Shown: piece by piece, positions 45,403 to 54,917 of the stretch | Layout: each line of letters starts with the position of its first letter | Position numbering within the stretch: position 1 is the stretch's first letter | Assembly: GCF_000317475.1 (NCBI RefSeq) | Contig: NC_019729.1 | Coordinates: 1,068,501 to 1,132,500, forward strand | Source of the DNA: Oscillatoria nigro-viridis PCC 7112 | Lineage (GTDB): Bacteria > Cyanobacteriota > Cyanobacteriia > Cyanobacteriales > Microcoleaceae | Direction: 5' to 3' | DNA length: 64,000 nt | Translations under genes and position numbers: made by a program | Notes under the pieces: model-generated | The model's database searches: none | What the model saw: the letters and a program-made list of their open reading frames with translations, nothing else | Told to the model about the DNA's origin: nothing

Positions 45403-47769
45403 TTACACTCGCTGCAACTTAGCTGTTCTCGGATCGATGATTTTTCTGCCCAAACCCGAAAATTTAATTGCCAGATTAGTTTTGTCGCCCGCCCCTAAAA
45501 CGTGGGTAATTTCTCCAACTCCAAAAGCATGATGAAAAACCCGATCGCCTGTTTGCCAATCCGCCGATTGTACATTGTTTCCCGGTTGAGAAGTGCCGGA
45601 ATTGGCTGCTGAATTATTAGTTTTTCCTTTAGATGCAGCCGTTTTCCCCGCTTTAGTTTTCTTCCCACTTCCAGCCAGCAAATGTGTCGGCAATTCCCCT
45701 AAGAATAGCGAAGGGGTGCAGTGTTCCCGGAAACCTCCCCAGAGGCGGCGTTCGCGAGTGTGGGTGAGAAATAGCAATTCCTGGGCGCGAGTGATGCCGA
45801 CGTAGCACAAACGGCGTTCTTCTTCAATCGCTTTCGGGTCGTCCAAACTGCGGAAATTGGGAAATAAACCCTGTTCCATTCCGACTAGAAATACTACGGG
45901 AAATTCTAGCCCTTTTGCGGAGTGCAGCGTCATCAGCGACACGCGGGAATCTTCTTCCTGCAAGTCATCTAAATCGGATGCTAAAGATGCTTTTGCTAAA
46001 AATGATGTCAGCGTCGGTTCTTCGTTTTGTTCTTCAAATTGCAGCACTGCATTGTACAATTCTATGACGTTTTCTATGCGATTTTCTGCTTCCTCGGTTC
46101 CTTGATTTTTCAAATCTTCAATGTAGCCTGAATCTTGGATAATTCCTTGGACAATTTGCGAAGCCGGCAGGGTTTCAACTTGCGATTGCCAACGACCAAT
46201 CATTTCGGCAAACTTAATAATAGCTTTTGCCGATCGCCCTGCTAGAGTATTGACAGAAGATTCATCGCTGAGGATTTCCCACAACGGAATCCCTAACTGA
46301 GTTGCAGCGTCTTCAATTTTGGAAAATGTGGTATCCCCAATGCCGCGCCGGGGAGTATTGATGATGCGTTTGAGGCTGACGCTATCGTCGGGATTGGCAA
46401 GCGCCCGCAGGTATGCTAGGATATCTTTGATTTCTTTGCGATCGTAAAACTTGAGGCCGCCGACAATATTGTAAGGAATGTCTAAACGCATTAACGCTTC
46501 TTCAAAGGATCGAGATTGAGCGTTTGTGCGGTAGAGAATCGCAAAGTTACTGCCGTTTTCGTATTCGGAGTTTTGGCGCTTCAAGGAATGAATTTGACCT
46601 GCTACAAATTCCGCTTCTTCTAATTCGTTGTCGGCGCGCCAGACAACAATCGGAGCTCCCGGTTCGCGAGTCGGGCGCAGAATTTTCTCGATCCGTTCGG
46701 TATTGTGTTCGATCAAGTGGTTCGCGACTTGCAGGATGTTTTCGCGCGATCGATAATTTTCCTCTAATTTTACCATTGTCTGAGTTTTCTCGTCGGACAA
46801 ACCATCGCCAAAATCCTCTTGAAATTCCAGCAATATGGTATAATCTGCCATCCGAAAGCTGTAAATTGACTGATCGACATCGCCCACGACAAAAATCGAG
46901 CGGTTTTGCCATTTATCGAAGTTTTTCGGGTCGGCGTTATTTGTCACCAACATCCGAATCAAATCGTATTGAGTGCGGTTGGTATCTTGGTATTCGTCAA
47001 CTAAAATATGGCAAAACTTTTGATGCCAGTAACTTAATACTTGCTCGTTTTGGCTCAAAAGTTTAACGGGAACGAGGATTAAATCGTCAAAATCTAGGGC
47101 ATTGTTGGCTGCTAAAGCGTCTTGGTAGCGACTGTAAACATCGGCAATCACGCGACCTCGATAATCCGGTTCTGCTGCTTGGTATTCTTGAGGCGACAAG
47201 CCTTGATTTTTAGCGTTGCTGATGACATAGCGGACTTTGCGCGGGTCAAATTTCTTGTCGTCGAGGTTCAGTGTTTTGGTGACGATTTGTTTGACTAGAC
47301 TTTGAGCATCTGACTCGTCAAAAATCGAAAAGTTTTTCTTCCACTGGCGGCCTTTTTCGTCTTGGTATTTTTCTATATCGTAGCGGAGAATGCGACCGCA
47401 CAAAGAGTGAAAAGTCCCCATCCAAATGTGTTTGGTAATTCTCTGGTAAATTTGCGATCGCAATTTGGTTTGCACATCCGGGGCTAAGTCTACCAAAGGT
47501 TTGCCATATTCCGCTTCAGCTTGCTGAGTTGCCAGCAATTTCTCAATTCTTTCTTTCATCTCCCTGGCGGCTTTATTTGTAAATGTCACCGCCAGAATAT
47601 TTTCAGGATCGACTCGATGGGTGCGAACTAAGTTAGCAACTCGGTAAGTTAGAGCTCTGGTTTTGCCGGAACCAGCGCCCGCTACTACTAACAGCGGCCC
47701 GTTATAATGGGCGACTGCTTGGCGCTGAGATGGGTTGAGGTGGCTGAGGAAATCAGTGGTTTGAGTCAT
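45403..47769 (-). CDS. pcrA: UvrD/PcrA-type ATP-dependent DNA helicase
   Basis: A complete 788-residue superfamily 1A 3'-5' helicase used in nucleotide-excision repair and removal of proteins from DNA. Q-motif LNPSQRQAVAHYNGPLLVVA, Walker A AGAGSGKTRALTYRVA, Walker B HILVDEYQDTNRTQYDLI, motif III VGDVDQSIYSFR, motif IV EENYRSRENILQVANHLIE, motif V MTLHSAKGLEFPVVFLVGME and motif VI ERRLCYVGITRAQELL are all visible. The C-terminus has a low-complexity linker and a Tudor-like end (GDRVFHHAFGVGEITHV) that binds RNA polymerase in PcrA. It is a housekeeping gene. Confidence 0.96.
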   Translation of the reverse strand: MTQTTDFLSHLNPSQRQAVAHYNGPLLVVAGAGSGKTRALTYRVANLVRTHRVDPENILAVTFTNKAAREMKERIEKLLATQQAEAEYGKPLVDLAPDVQTKLRSQIYQRITKHIWMGTFHSLCGRILRYDIEKYQDEKGRQWKKNFSIFDESDAQSLVKQIVTKTLNLDDKKFDPRKVRYVISNAKNQGLSPQEYQAAEPDYRGRVIADVYSRYQDALAANNALDFDDLILVPVKLLSQNEQVLSYWHQKFCHILVDEYQDTNRTQYDLIRMLVTNNADPKNFDKWQNRSIFVVGDVDQSIYSFRMADYTILLEFQEDFGDGLSDEKTQTMVKLEENYRSRENILQVANHLIEHNTERIEKILRPTREPGAPIVVWRADNELEEAEFVAGQIHSLKRQNSEYENGSNFAILYRTNAQSRSFEEALMRLDIPYNIVGGLKFYDRKEIKDILAYLRALANPDDSVSLKRIINTPRRGIGDTTFSKIEDAATQLGIPLWEILSDESSVNTLAGRSAKAIIKFAEMIGRWQSQVETLPASQIVQGIIQDSGYIEDLKNQGTEEAENRIENVIELYNAVLQFEEQNEEPTLTSFLAKASLASDLDDLQEEDSRVSLMTLHSAKGLEFPVVFLVGMEQGLFPNFRSLDDPKAIEEERRLCYVGITRAQELLFLTHTRERRLWGGFREHCTPSLFLGELPTHLLAGSGKKTKAGKTAASKGKTNNSAANSGTSQPGNNVQSADWQTGDRVFHHAFGVGEITHVLGAGDKTNLAIKFSGLGRKIIDPRTAKLQRV

Positions 47770-47869
47770 AGCTAGAATGTTAGTTTATTTTTTTAAGGGG
47801 TAAATAATACTTGGTATCGGATAACGCGAGTTTTTTTAAGGTAAGGCGCGATCGCCCTACAATATAATA

Positions 47870-48020
47870 TCAGATCGGACGGCGGTTTAAACCGCGTCTA
47901 CACAAACGATGTCCGCCTCTGCGGACTTAAGAGAATAGCGTAAAACATAATTTTCACCACCTATTCTTTAACCCGCGTCGGCGGGTTTTGTCTGTATAGC
48001 CGCGGTTTCAACCGCCCGGC
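47870..48020. repeat. GCGGTTTAAACCGC palindrome repeats
   Basis: GGCGGTTTAAACCGCGTCTA (47882), CCGCGTCGGCGGGTT and GCCGCGGTTTCAACCGCC (48000) form overlapping hairpins between pcrA and the DUF1232 gene. No gene present. Confidence 0.7.
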
Positions 48021-48023
48021 CTT

Positions 48024-48407
48024 CTAACGTTTAAATAGTTGTTTGAGCCACATTGCTGCTAATATTCCCAAGCCCATCCAAATGGCAATAATCACAACAG
48101 CGGCAGCCCGATTTATCGGTTTTCCTCGCTCTATTTCTGCGGCTGCTTTTTCCCGACACTCGGCTAAAACCTGTGGCGGAATCATCTTCAGTACCAGCCA
48201 AATTCCCAAAGGTACAATTATCAAATCGTCCAAGTAGCCGAGAACTGGTATGAAGTCAGGAATTAAGTCGATCGGGCTAAAAGCGTAGGCAACCGTAAGA
48301 CCTGCTAAAATTCTGGCGTACCAAGGTACTCTCTGGTCTGTACTGGCTAAATAAACCGCGTAAGTCTCTTTTTTTAGTCGGCGGGCAGCTTGTTTTAAGC
48401 ATTGCAT
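48024..48407 (-). CDS. YkvA family protein (DUF1232)
   Basis: The 127-residue membrane protein carries the DUF1232 core PWYARILAGLTVAYAFSPID followed by LIPDFIPVLGYLDDLIIVPL and a C-terminal helix (AAVVIIAIWMGLGILAAMWL). Function unknown. Its start is followed upstream by a heptamer repeat. Confidence 0.88.
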   Translation of the reverse strand: MQCLKQAARRLKKETYAVYLASTDQRVPWYARILAGLTVAYAFSPIDLIPDFIPVLGYLDDLIIVPLGIWLVLKMIPPQVLAECREKAAAEIERGKPINRAAAVVIIAIWMGLGILAAMWLKQLFKR

Positions 48408-48410
48408 ATA

Positions 48411-48434
48411 ATGACTAATGACTAATGACTAATA
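48411..48434. repeat. Heptanucleotide repeat (ATGACTA)n
   Basis: Three and a half copies of ATGACTA in the gap between divergent DUF1232 and SIMPL genes. Confidence 0.88.
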
Positions 48435-48532
48435 CTTTTTTTAGTTGCTAAAAATGTAACAACCCGGATATTTAGCAATTTCAGTGGGAAGGTAAAGTAT
48501 AGCATCTGTTGTATGTGAGGATAATCAAGTTT

Positions 48533-49273
48533 ATGAATTCAAATTTGCAACGTGGCGATCGCATTAATTTTCGCAGCCTGGTAACAGCGTTGTGTTTAAC
48601 CTTAACTCTCGTTAGTTTTGTGAGATTAGATCCTGCTGTAGCTCAAGAACAGCGGATGAGAACGCTGAGTGTCACTGGGCGGGGCGTCGAAGCAATTCCG
48701 ACAACCCAAACTCAAGTTGCTTTGGGGGTTGAGGTGCAGGGGAAAACGGCGGCCGAGGTGCAGCAGGAAGCGGCGAGACGATCGTCCGCTGTGGTAGCAT
48801 TGCTGCGATCGCGCCAAGTGGAAAAACTCGAAACGACCGGCATCACCCTGAACCCGACTTACAGCTACGAAAACAACCAGCAGCGCCTAACAGGGTATAT
48901 TGCTACGAATACCGTCAGTTTTCGCCTTAATACTGAATCTGCTGGCACTTTGCTCGACGATGCAGTGCAAGCGGGAGCAACGCGAATTCAAGGCGTGAGT
49001 TTTGTAGCCGCCGACAGTGCGATCGAACAAGCTCGAAAACAAGCACTCCGCAAAGCAACTCAAGATGCTCAATCGCAAGCGGATGCAGTCTTGAGCGCCC
49101 TCAACCTCAAGCGGGGAGACATTCTGGGCATTCAAGTCAACGGTGCGATCGCGCCGCCTCCTATGTACCGGCAATTGGCTGGTGCTCGCGCTGCTGCTGC
49201 TGATGCTGCAACACCTGTGGTGGGAGGGGAACAGCAGATTGAAGCATCTGTGACTTTGCAAATTGGATATTGA
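48533..49273 (+). CDS. SIMPL domain-containing periplasmic protein
   Basis: About 246 residues with an N-terminal signal peptide (SLVTALCLTLTLVSFVRLDP, cleavage after PAVAQ) and the SIMPL/DUF541 domain: TLSVTGRGVEAIPTTQTQVA, TTGITLNPTYSYENNQQRLT, GYIATNTVSFRLNTE and the terminal EASVTLQIGY. The family is secreted and linked to oxidative-stress protection in some bacteria; function here unknown. I choose ATG 48533 (MNSNLQRG) with a GAGGA upstream over the earlier ATG 48509. Confidence 0.88.
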   Translation: MNSNLQRGDRINFRSLVTALCLTLTLVSFVRLDPAVAQEQRMRTLSVTGRGVEAIPTTQTQVALGVEVQGKTAAEVQQEAARRSSAVVALLRSRQVEKLETTGITLNPTYSYENNQQRLTGYIATNTVSFRLNTESAGTLLDDAVQAGATRIQGVSFVAADSAIEQARKQALRKATQDAQSQADAVLSALNLKRGDILGIQVNGAIAPPPMYRQLAGARAAAADAATPVVGGEQQIEASVTLQIGY

Positions 49274-49316
49274 TTGCAGCTTGCATTCTAAATGAACGTC
49301 AAATGCGATATCTGTT

Positions 49317-49349
49317 AGATACCCGACTTCTTAAAAAAGCCGGGTATCT
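49317..49349 (+). terminator. Terminator after the SIMPL gene
   Basis: AGATACCCGACTTCTT pairs imperfectly with AAAGCCGGGTATCT. The same type of stem (AGATACCTGACTT...GTGGGTATCT) occurs at 50562-50592 after the next gene. Confidence 0.7.
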
Positions 49350-49455
49350 GAGTGTTTTATTTTTTATGTTTGTCTGCTGGTTGTTAGATAAAATATCTTA
49401 AATATCCGACGATAACCTGATAAAATTCAATCATAAAATATGACAAGCAATTTTT

Positions 49456-50544
49456 ATGACGCGATTTATTCACGATCGCTTTGCCAAAGACTTGTTAACA
49501 GAACTGCTGTCTCCCATCGGGACGGTGAATATCGGGTATGATGTTACTGCCGAAGTCAGAGAAATCGATGTTTATTTCATTCCAATGACTGTAATTCCTG
49601 AATACTCAGCAACTTTAGGGTTGTTGGGAAAAATGGCTGAGACGGCGGCAATTTTTGAACCGTTTCGCAATCCAGTGACTGTCGGCGAAGTCATTAGCTG
49701 TATGAGTAAGTTATGGGATTTGCGAGGTGAATTGGAGCGGCAAGCCAGAAGAGAAAATACTCGCTATGATGATGCTAATTTTCCGACACTGTGGATTTTG
49801 ACACCTACAGCATCGAAAGCAATGCTGGAGGGTTTTGGCGCGATACCCAAGCCTGAGAATTGGATGGAGGGCATTTATTTTTTGCCCAGGCATCTGAAAT
49901 CGGCAATTGCGGTGATTCACCAATTGCCCGAAACTCCCGAAACCATGTGGTTGAGGATTTTAGGGAAAGGGAAAGTGCAGCAAAGGGCGATCGGCGAGTT
50001 GAGCTCTTTAGCAACCGACGATCCGTTACGGATTATCGCGCTAGAATTGTTGTATCAGTTACAGTCTAACTTAGTAACCGATACCGAACAAGAGTTACAG
50101 CCAGAAGAGCGGGAGTTAATTATGGCGATCCCATCACTTTTTAGAGAACAGTTAGAAGCCGCACAACAACAAGGAATTGAACAAGGAATTGAACAAGGAA
50201 GACAAGCACAACAGCGCTTAATTTTAGAAAATTTTCTGCAAGTAAGATTTGGAGAAATCAACTCAAAAATGACTGCTTTCTTATCTCCAATATCAAAGTT
50301 ACCCGCTGCAGAATTTACGGTGCTGTTGCTGGCAATATCCATGCTAACAGTCGATGAAGCAGGAAGACAACAAGCGGTCAGGTTATTAGCAGAAAATGTT
50401 TTGAGAACTCGCCAAAATGAATTGGGGGATATTCTGCATACAGCCGTTAGCAATTTACTAGCAATGCCTGTCGAGCAATTGACATTGTTTGTAGAACAAT
50501 TGCCTCAGTTATCGGCTGATGAATTGAGAGCAAGGTTGGAATAA
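49456..50544 (+). CDS. Rpn/PD-(D/E)XK-like uncharacterised protein
   Basis: A 362-residue protein. The N-terminal part (IHDRFAKDLLTELLSPIGTV, EVREIDVYFIPM, ...LEGFGAIPKPENWMEGIYFL) resembles cyanobacterial expansions of the Rpn/DUF4351 group, in which a PD-(D/E)XK-type nuclease precedes a helical tail. The tail has repeated QQGIEQGIEQGRQAQQRLI and RFGEINSKMTAFLSP as in those families. The Rpn group promotes recombination in E. coli, but the catalytic Lys is not obvious here. Such genes are often present in many copies per filamentous cyanobacterial genome. Confidence 0.55.
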   Translation: MTRFIHDRFAKDLLTELLSPIGTVNIGYDVTAEVREIDVYFIPMTVIPEYSATLGLLGKMAETAAIFEPFRNPVTVGEVISCMSKLWDLRGELERQARRENTRYDDANFPTLWILTPTASKAMLEGFGAIPKPENWMEGIYFLPRHLKSAIAVIHQLPETPETMWLRILGKGKVQQRAIGELSSLATDDPLRIIALELLYQLQSNLVTDTEQELQPEERELIMAIPSLFREQLEAAQQQGIEQGIEQGRQAQQRLILENFLQVRFGEINSKMTAFLSPISKLPAAEFTVLLLAISMLTVDEAGRQQAVRLLAENVLRTRQNELGDILHTAVSNLLAMPVEQLTLFVEQLPQLSADELRARLE

Positions 50545-50561
50545 AAACCGCGATATTTTTT

Positions 50562-50592
50562 AGATACCTGACTTATTAAGAAAGTGGGTATC
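50562..50592. terminator. Hairpin after the Rpn-like gene
   Basis: AGATACCTGACTTATTAAG and AAAGTGGGTATCT form an imperfect stem, a relative of the one at 49317. Confidence 0.55.
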
Positions 50593-50645
50593 TGGTATTA
50601 TGTTTTTTATGTAGGCATACTTAGTTAGATGGGCGATCGCCTTTT

Positions 50646-50860
50646 TTAAGCGATCGCAAACTCTGTATATTGCCGCAAGTGCGGCGGATGAAACGCCAAT
50701 ACAATATTCTCCCGCGGCACCCCAGCCTGCAAAAAATCTGTCACCACTCCATCTTCTGTCCAATCCTCCTCAATCCAAATTTTTCCCTCCCGCAATCGCA
50801 CATAAATAGTATTTTCCTGAATTCGTTCTTCCCCCTGCAGGTAGTAATAAATATGTAGTG
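50646..50860 (-). pseudogene. xisI-like fragment (FdxN-element excision controlling factor family)
   Basis: On the minus strand the stretch encodes YYYLQGEERIQENTIYV, then REGKIWIEEDWTEDGVVTDF and LQAGVPRENIVLAFHPPHLR ending TEFAIA-stop. This is the C-terminal ~65 residues of XisI proteins (GKIWIxxDxTExGxxxxLxxAGVPxxxIVLAF..P..R.YTEFAxA). An in-frame stop lies before it and the N-terminal half is missing, as is xisH, so it is a truncated remnant. It is too short and start-less to be called by ORF length. Confidence 0.8.
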
Positions 50861-51727
50861 AAATTTAATTACAGTAATTGAATCCATAGGTGAATTTTAT
50901 AACTCACACTATCAACTTTTGTGATTTTAATATTTCTTTACGCGCTCGAATGTATAGCCTTTCGAGCTCTCATATGACATACTCTAGGCCTCCGCGGGCT
51001 GGAGCGGGCATACCTCACCACGCTTGAGAACCGCTGTAGATTGAGTTAAGCTGTCGCGCATTTAAATTGTAGATTCAGGGCGGGCTCATAGGCCCACCCC
51101 ACAAGACGGGGAATTGTTTTTAACAGACAATTTAAATGTAGAACAGCTTACAGCCTCTGGAACCTACTGAGCGTCGTTGTCCCGAATAAATCCCAGACTC
51201 CGGCTAGGCGGAAAGCTTCAACCAAACGTAATTCTGAGTGTTTTCCAGTTCAAAGTTTTCGGACCTTGCTGACTAATTTGGCGACGATTACTAAAAACCG
51301 GGTGCAGCCTAAATTGGGGGGTATTTCAGTTAGCTTTGACAAACTGACGATACCGAGTTCTTTACAACAGAAAGCCTTCGATTTGCTAGAGGTTTCACTG
51401 ACATTCTAGTCATGTAGCGGGTCCTGGCTCAAGTCCGATCGCCCCACTGATGGAGGTTTGAAATGCAACTTTCAAAGGGTGCGGGGTAAGTTCCGTTTAA
51501 ACTTGAGGGATTTTCAGCTTCGAGGCATCAAGTCCTCGCACCCGCCACCGCAGTTAAAAGCTTAGCTGGGTTAGGGACACCGCACTGCTGTGTCATTGCA
51601 GATAGTCGATACAGATCGTCGATCGCGATCGCCCGCGCTTGTTAAAACTTAAAATAGTGTGCAGAATAACGGACTTGTGCCTAAAGACAGAGGAAAATAT
51701 CGCTACCCCAACATAAAGGCTTTGTCT
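50861..51727. other. Long non-coding gap before glgP
   Basis: No credible gene in about 870 bp. It holds a REP-like palindrome (GGGCGGGCTCATAGGCCCAC, near 51079) and several GC-rich patches (50985-51050, 51420-51560) that could fold. The last part must contain the glgP promoter. I do not recognise a known RNA. Confidence 0.4.
51079..51106. repeat. REP-like palindrome upstream of glgP
   Basis: GGGCGGGCTCATAGGCCCAC plus CCCAC; same family as the repeats near rayT. Confidence 0.65.
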
Positions 51728-54286
51728 ATGCAGCCAATTCGCACTTTTAACGTTTCCCCGTCGCTACCGACAATTCTCGAACCCCTACGCAAGCTTGCCT
51801 ACAACTTGCACTGGGACTGGAACGTCGATACCAAAGACCTCTTCCGCCGCCTCGATCGAGACCTGTGGGACTCCAGCAACCAAAACCCGGTGCTGATGCT
51901 CGGAACCATATCTCAAGAGCGGCTGCAAGAAATGGCAGAAGACGAAGGCTTCATTGCCCAAATGAACCGAGCAGCCCAGCAGTTAGACGATTATCTCAAA
52001 AATCGCGCCTGGTACCGCAAACAGCGCGGCACCGAGCAGCAAGAATGCTACGCATACTTTTCGATGGAATTCGGCTTAGTTAAAGCCCTACCGATCTATT
52101 CGGGCGGTTTGGGCGTGCTCGCAGGCGACCACCTCAAATCAGCTAGTGATTTGGGCTTGCCCTTAGTGGGTGTCGGGCTGCTCTACCAAGAAGGTTATTT
52201 TTCGCAGTATCTCAACGCTGATGGCTGGCAGCAAGAACGCTATCCGCTCAATGATTTCTACAATATGCCGCTGCACCCAGAACGCAATCCCGACGGTTCG
52301 GAATTGCGGATTGAGGTGGACTATCCCGGCCGCAAGGTGTATGCCCGGATTTGGCGGGTACAAGTGGGAACGGTTCCTTTGTACCTGATGGATACAAATA
52401 TTGAACCTAACAGCCGCTACGACCAAGATATTACCGACCAACTGTATGGCGGTGATAAAACTCTGCGGATGCACCAAGAAATCATGCTGGGCATCGGCGG
52501 CGTGAAAATGCTCAAGGCATTGGGGCTGACAGTTACGGCTTACCACATGAATGAAGGTCACGCGGCTTTCATGGCTTTGGAACGCATTCGGATGCTGATG
52601 GAGGAATATCACCTGAGTTTCGAGGAAGCGGAACAGGTGGTCGTTTCGAGCAGTATGTTTACGACTCACACGCCGGTACCTGCTGGGTTTGACTTGTTCG
52701 AGCCGGATATGGTGATGCACTATCTAGGTCAGTATCCCAAGATGTTTGGCTTGTCGCAAGATGAGTTTTTAGGATTGGGCCGGGAGAATACTGGCGATTT
52801 GTCCGCACCTCTGAATATGGCAATTTTGGCAATTAAAATGTCGAGTTTTGTCAACGGGGTGGCCGCTTTGCACGGTGTGGTGTCGCGCCCGATGTTTCAG
52901 GGTTTGTGGCCGGGTTTGCCCGTGGATGAGGTGCCGATTACTTCGATTACCAACGGGGTGCACGCTCGCAGTTGTGTGGCGAAGTCTACTCAGGAGTTGT
53001 ACGATCGATACCTCGGCCCGGAGTGGGAAATGACTCGCAAGGACGATCGTCTCTGGGACAGGCTGTCGTCGATTCCTGATGAGGAACTGTGGCGGAATCA
53101 CGAACGCTGTCGATCGGAGTTGGTGGTGTTCGCGCGGGAGTGGCTGCAAAAGACTTTGCGCGAGCGCGGTGCGGCCCAAACGGAAATCGAACACGCGCGG
53201 GAGGCTCTCAATCCGAAGGTGCTGACGATCGGGTTTGCCCGCCGCTTTGCTACTTACAAGCGGGCGACGCTGTTTTTGCGCGATGTCGATCGCATTATGC
53301 GGATCATGCGGGACAAAAACCGCCCGGTGCAGTTTGTGATTGCTGGGAAGGCTCACCCGATGGATATTCCGGGTAAGGAATTGATTCGGGATATCGTTCA
53401 CTTCATCCGCGAGCACGAGACGATGAGTTCGATGGTGTTTTTGCCGAACTACGACATTAACGTCGCTCGGATGATGGTGTCCGGCTGCGATGTGTGGCTG
53501 AATACGCCGCGCCGCCCCCGCGAAGCTTCCGGTACTTCGGGGATGAAAGCTTCGATGAATGGTTTGCCGAATCTCAGCATCCTCGACGGATGGTGGGATG
53601 AGGCTGATTATGTTCGTACCGGTTGGCCGATCGGACATGGGGAGTTTTACGAAGATACTAAGTATCAGGATGAGGTCGAGGCGAATGCTTTGTACGACTT
53701 GATGGAAAAGGAAGTTGTACCGCTGTTTTACAACCGGGATGCTGATGGCATTCCCCGCGGTTGGACGGAGAAAATGAAGGATTCGATTCGCTTGAACTGT
53801 CCTTTTTTCAATACTGCTCGGATGGTGAAAGATTACGCGCGGCGGGCTTATTTCCCGGTGAGCGATCGCTACCACACCATGACTTCGGATAATTGCGCTC
53901 CCGCCAAGGAGTTGTCTCACTGGAAGAAGCACGTTCTCGCGAAGTGGCACGATATTAAGATTGAGGCTGTTGATATTTCCCAGGATAAGGAAGTTAAGGT
54001 CAATCAATCGATCGCTGTTAAATCTCGGATTAATCTCATGGGATTGACCCCTGCAGACGTGCAAGTCGAACTTTATCAAGGTTCGGTTGATGCTAACGGA
54101 GATATTGTCGGCGGCGTGCCGGTGGTGATGGAGTATTTGGGAGAAGATTCTCACAATGCTAGCCTTTATACGGCTGACATTACTTATACTTCTAGCGGTT
54201 TGCAAGGTTTGTCGTTGCGCGTTTTGCCGAAGCACGATAATCTCAGCAGTCCTTATGAAGCTGGCGTGATTCTCTGGGCACATTAG
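51728..54286 (+). CDS. glgP: Alpha-glucan (glycogen) phosphorylase
   Basis: GlgP releases glucose 1-phosphate from glycogen with PLP. About 852 residues from ATG 51728 (MQPIRTFNVSPSLPTILEPL); an upstream GTG at 51659 would add 23 residues. Landmarks: YFSMEFGLVKALPIYSGGLG, LAGDHLKSASDLGLPLVGVG, VTAYHMNEGHAAFMALERI, TTHTPVPAGFDLFEP, GFARRFATYKRATLFLRDVD and EASGTSGMKASMNGLPNLS (PLP-side loop). It is the shorter GlgP-2 type (GT35 with a C-terminal beta domain). With debranching enzyme at 5-7 kb it degrades glycogen in the dark. Confidence 0.95.
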   Translation: MQPIRTFNVSPSLPTILEPLRKLAYNLHWDWNVDTKDLFRRLDRDLWDSSNQNPVLMLGTISQERLQEMAEDEGFIAQMNRAAQQLDDYLKNRAWYRKQRGTEQQECYAYFSMEFGLVKALPIYSGGLGVLAGDHLKSASDLGLPLVGVGLLYQEGYFSQYLNADGWQQERYPLNDFYNMPLHPERNPDGSELRIEVDYPGRKVYARIWRVQVGTVPLYLMDTNIEPNSRYDQDITDQLYGGDKTLRMHQEIMLGIGGVKMLKALGLTVTAYHMNEGHAAFMALERIRMLMEEYHLSFEEAEQVVVSSSMFTTHTPVPAGFDLFEPDMVMHYLGQYPKMFGLSQDEFLGLGRENTGDLSAPLNMAILAIKMSSFVNGVAALHGVVSRPMFQGLWPGLPVDEVPITSITNGVHARSCVAKSTQELYDRYLGPEWEMTRKDDRLWDRLSSIPDEELWRNHERCRSELVVFAREWLQKTLRERGAAQTEIEHAREALNPKVLTIGFARRFATYKRATLFLRDVDRIMRIMRDKNRPVQFVIAGKAHPMDIPGKELIRDIVHFIREHETMSSMVFLPNYDINVARMMVSGCDVWLNTPRRPREASGTSGMKASMNGLPNLSILDGWWDEADYVRTGWPIGHGEFYEDTKYQDEVEANALYDLMEKEVVPLFYNRDADGIPRGWTEKMKDSIRLNCPFFNTARMVKDYARRAYFPVSDRYHTMTSDNCAPAKELSHWKKHVLAKWHDIKIEAVDISQDKEVKVNQSIAVKSRINLMGLTPADVQVELYQGSVDANGDIVGGVPVVMEYLGEDSHNASLYTADITYTSSGLQGLSLRVLPKHDNLSSPYEAGVILWAH

Positions 54287-54314
54287 TCAGTAGTCAGTAG
54301 TCAGTAGTCATTAG
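54284..54314. repeat. Heptanucleotide repeat (TAGTCAG)n
   Basis: Four copies of TAGTCAG overlapping the glgP stop. Confidence 0.92.
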
Positions 54315-54917
54315 TTAGGAGTCAGGAGAATCAAGGAATATTTTCCTAATTCTCCCGGTCTCCCACTTTTCTTATCGAAGTTGGGGAATGGTTGTGTAGC
54401 CGGTTGTGAAACGATCGCCCAATACCACATTCCGCTCTATTCCCAACTACCACCAGTGAGCGCGTATATAAGCGTATAGCAAGGCATCTCGCTGTTCTTT
54501 TAAGGCTTTGAGGGTGGCAACACGGGTGGGGATTTCGGGGAGGTTTGAACTACCGATGAACGCTGATTCTTATGCGGAATATTTGCGAAATTCAGAATTG
54601 GTGCGAGGATCGATCAATATCTACAATACACTGGCAGAATTTTATCAATTATAGTTGACATTCTGCCAGTTTTCCTTTTTTGTGGCGTTGCTGAATGCAG
54701 GTATAAATTCAAGATTTTGGAATTTTTATCAGCCAAGTATGGTGAGTTTTGTAACCTCAAGCGAAAAGTTGATTCATACCGTGAATCAGCAAGGTGCAGA
54801 ATCTATATCCATCAATATGAAAGCCGCCGAACAAAATAGTGGTTCCACAATAGTCACACTTTTTCATACTGCTATTTCATAAAATTGAAGGGAGCTTTGA
54901 GACACCTCTAGTTTAGC
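54315..54917. other. Gap between convergent glgP and mnmG
   Basis: No complete gene. On the minus strand (54457-54570) a fragment reads SNLPEIPTRVATLKALKEQR then DALLYAYIRAHWW-stop; it looks like the conserved tail of some protein I cannot name, and no upstream part remains. The plus-strand 75-codon frame at 54655 is not supported. Confidence 0.4.

Noticed and set aside
52769..54283. 504-codon minus-strand frame opposite glgP
   Set aside because: It is antisense to GlgP catalytic motifs and rich in His/Arg/Ile as expected of a shadow frame; no family features.
54655..54882. 75-codon plus-strand frame between glgP and mnmG
   Set aside because: No start signal or known domain, and an adjacent minus-strand fragment suggests this is decayed DNA.
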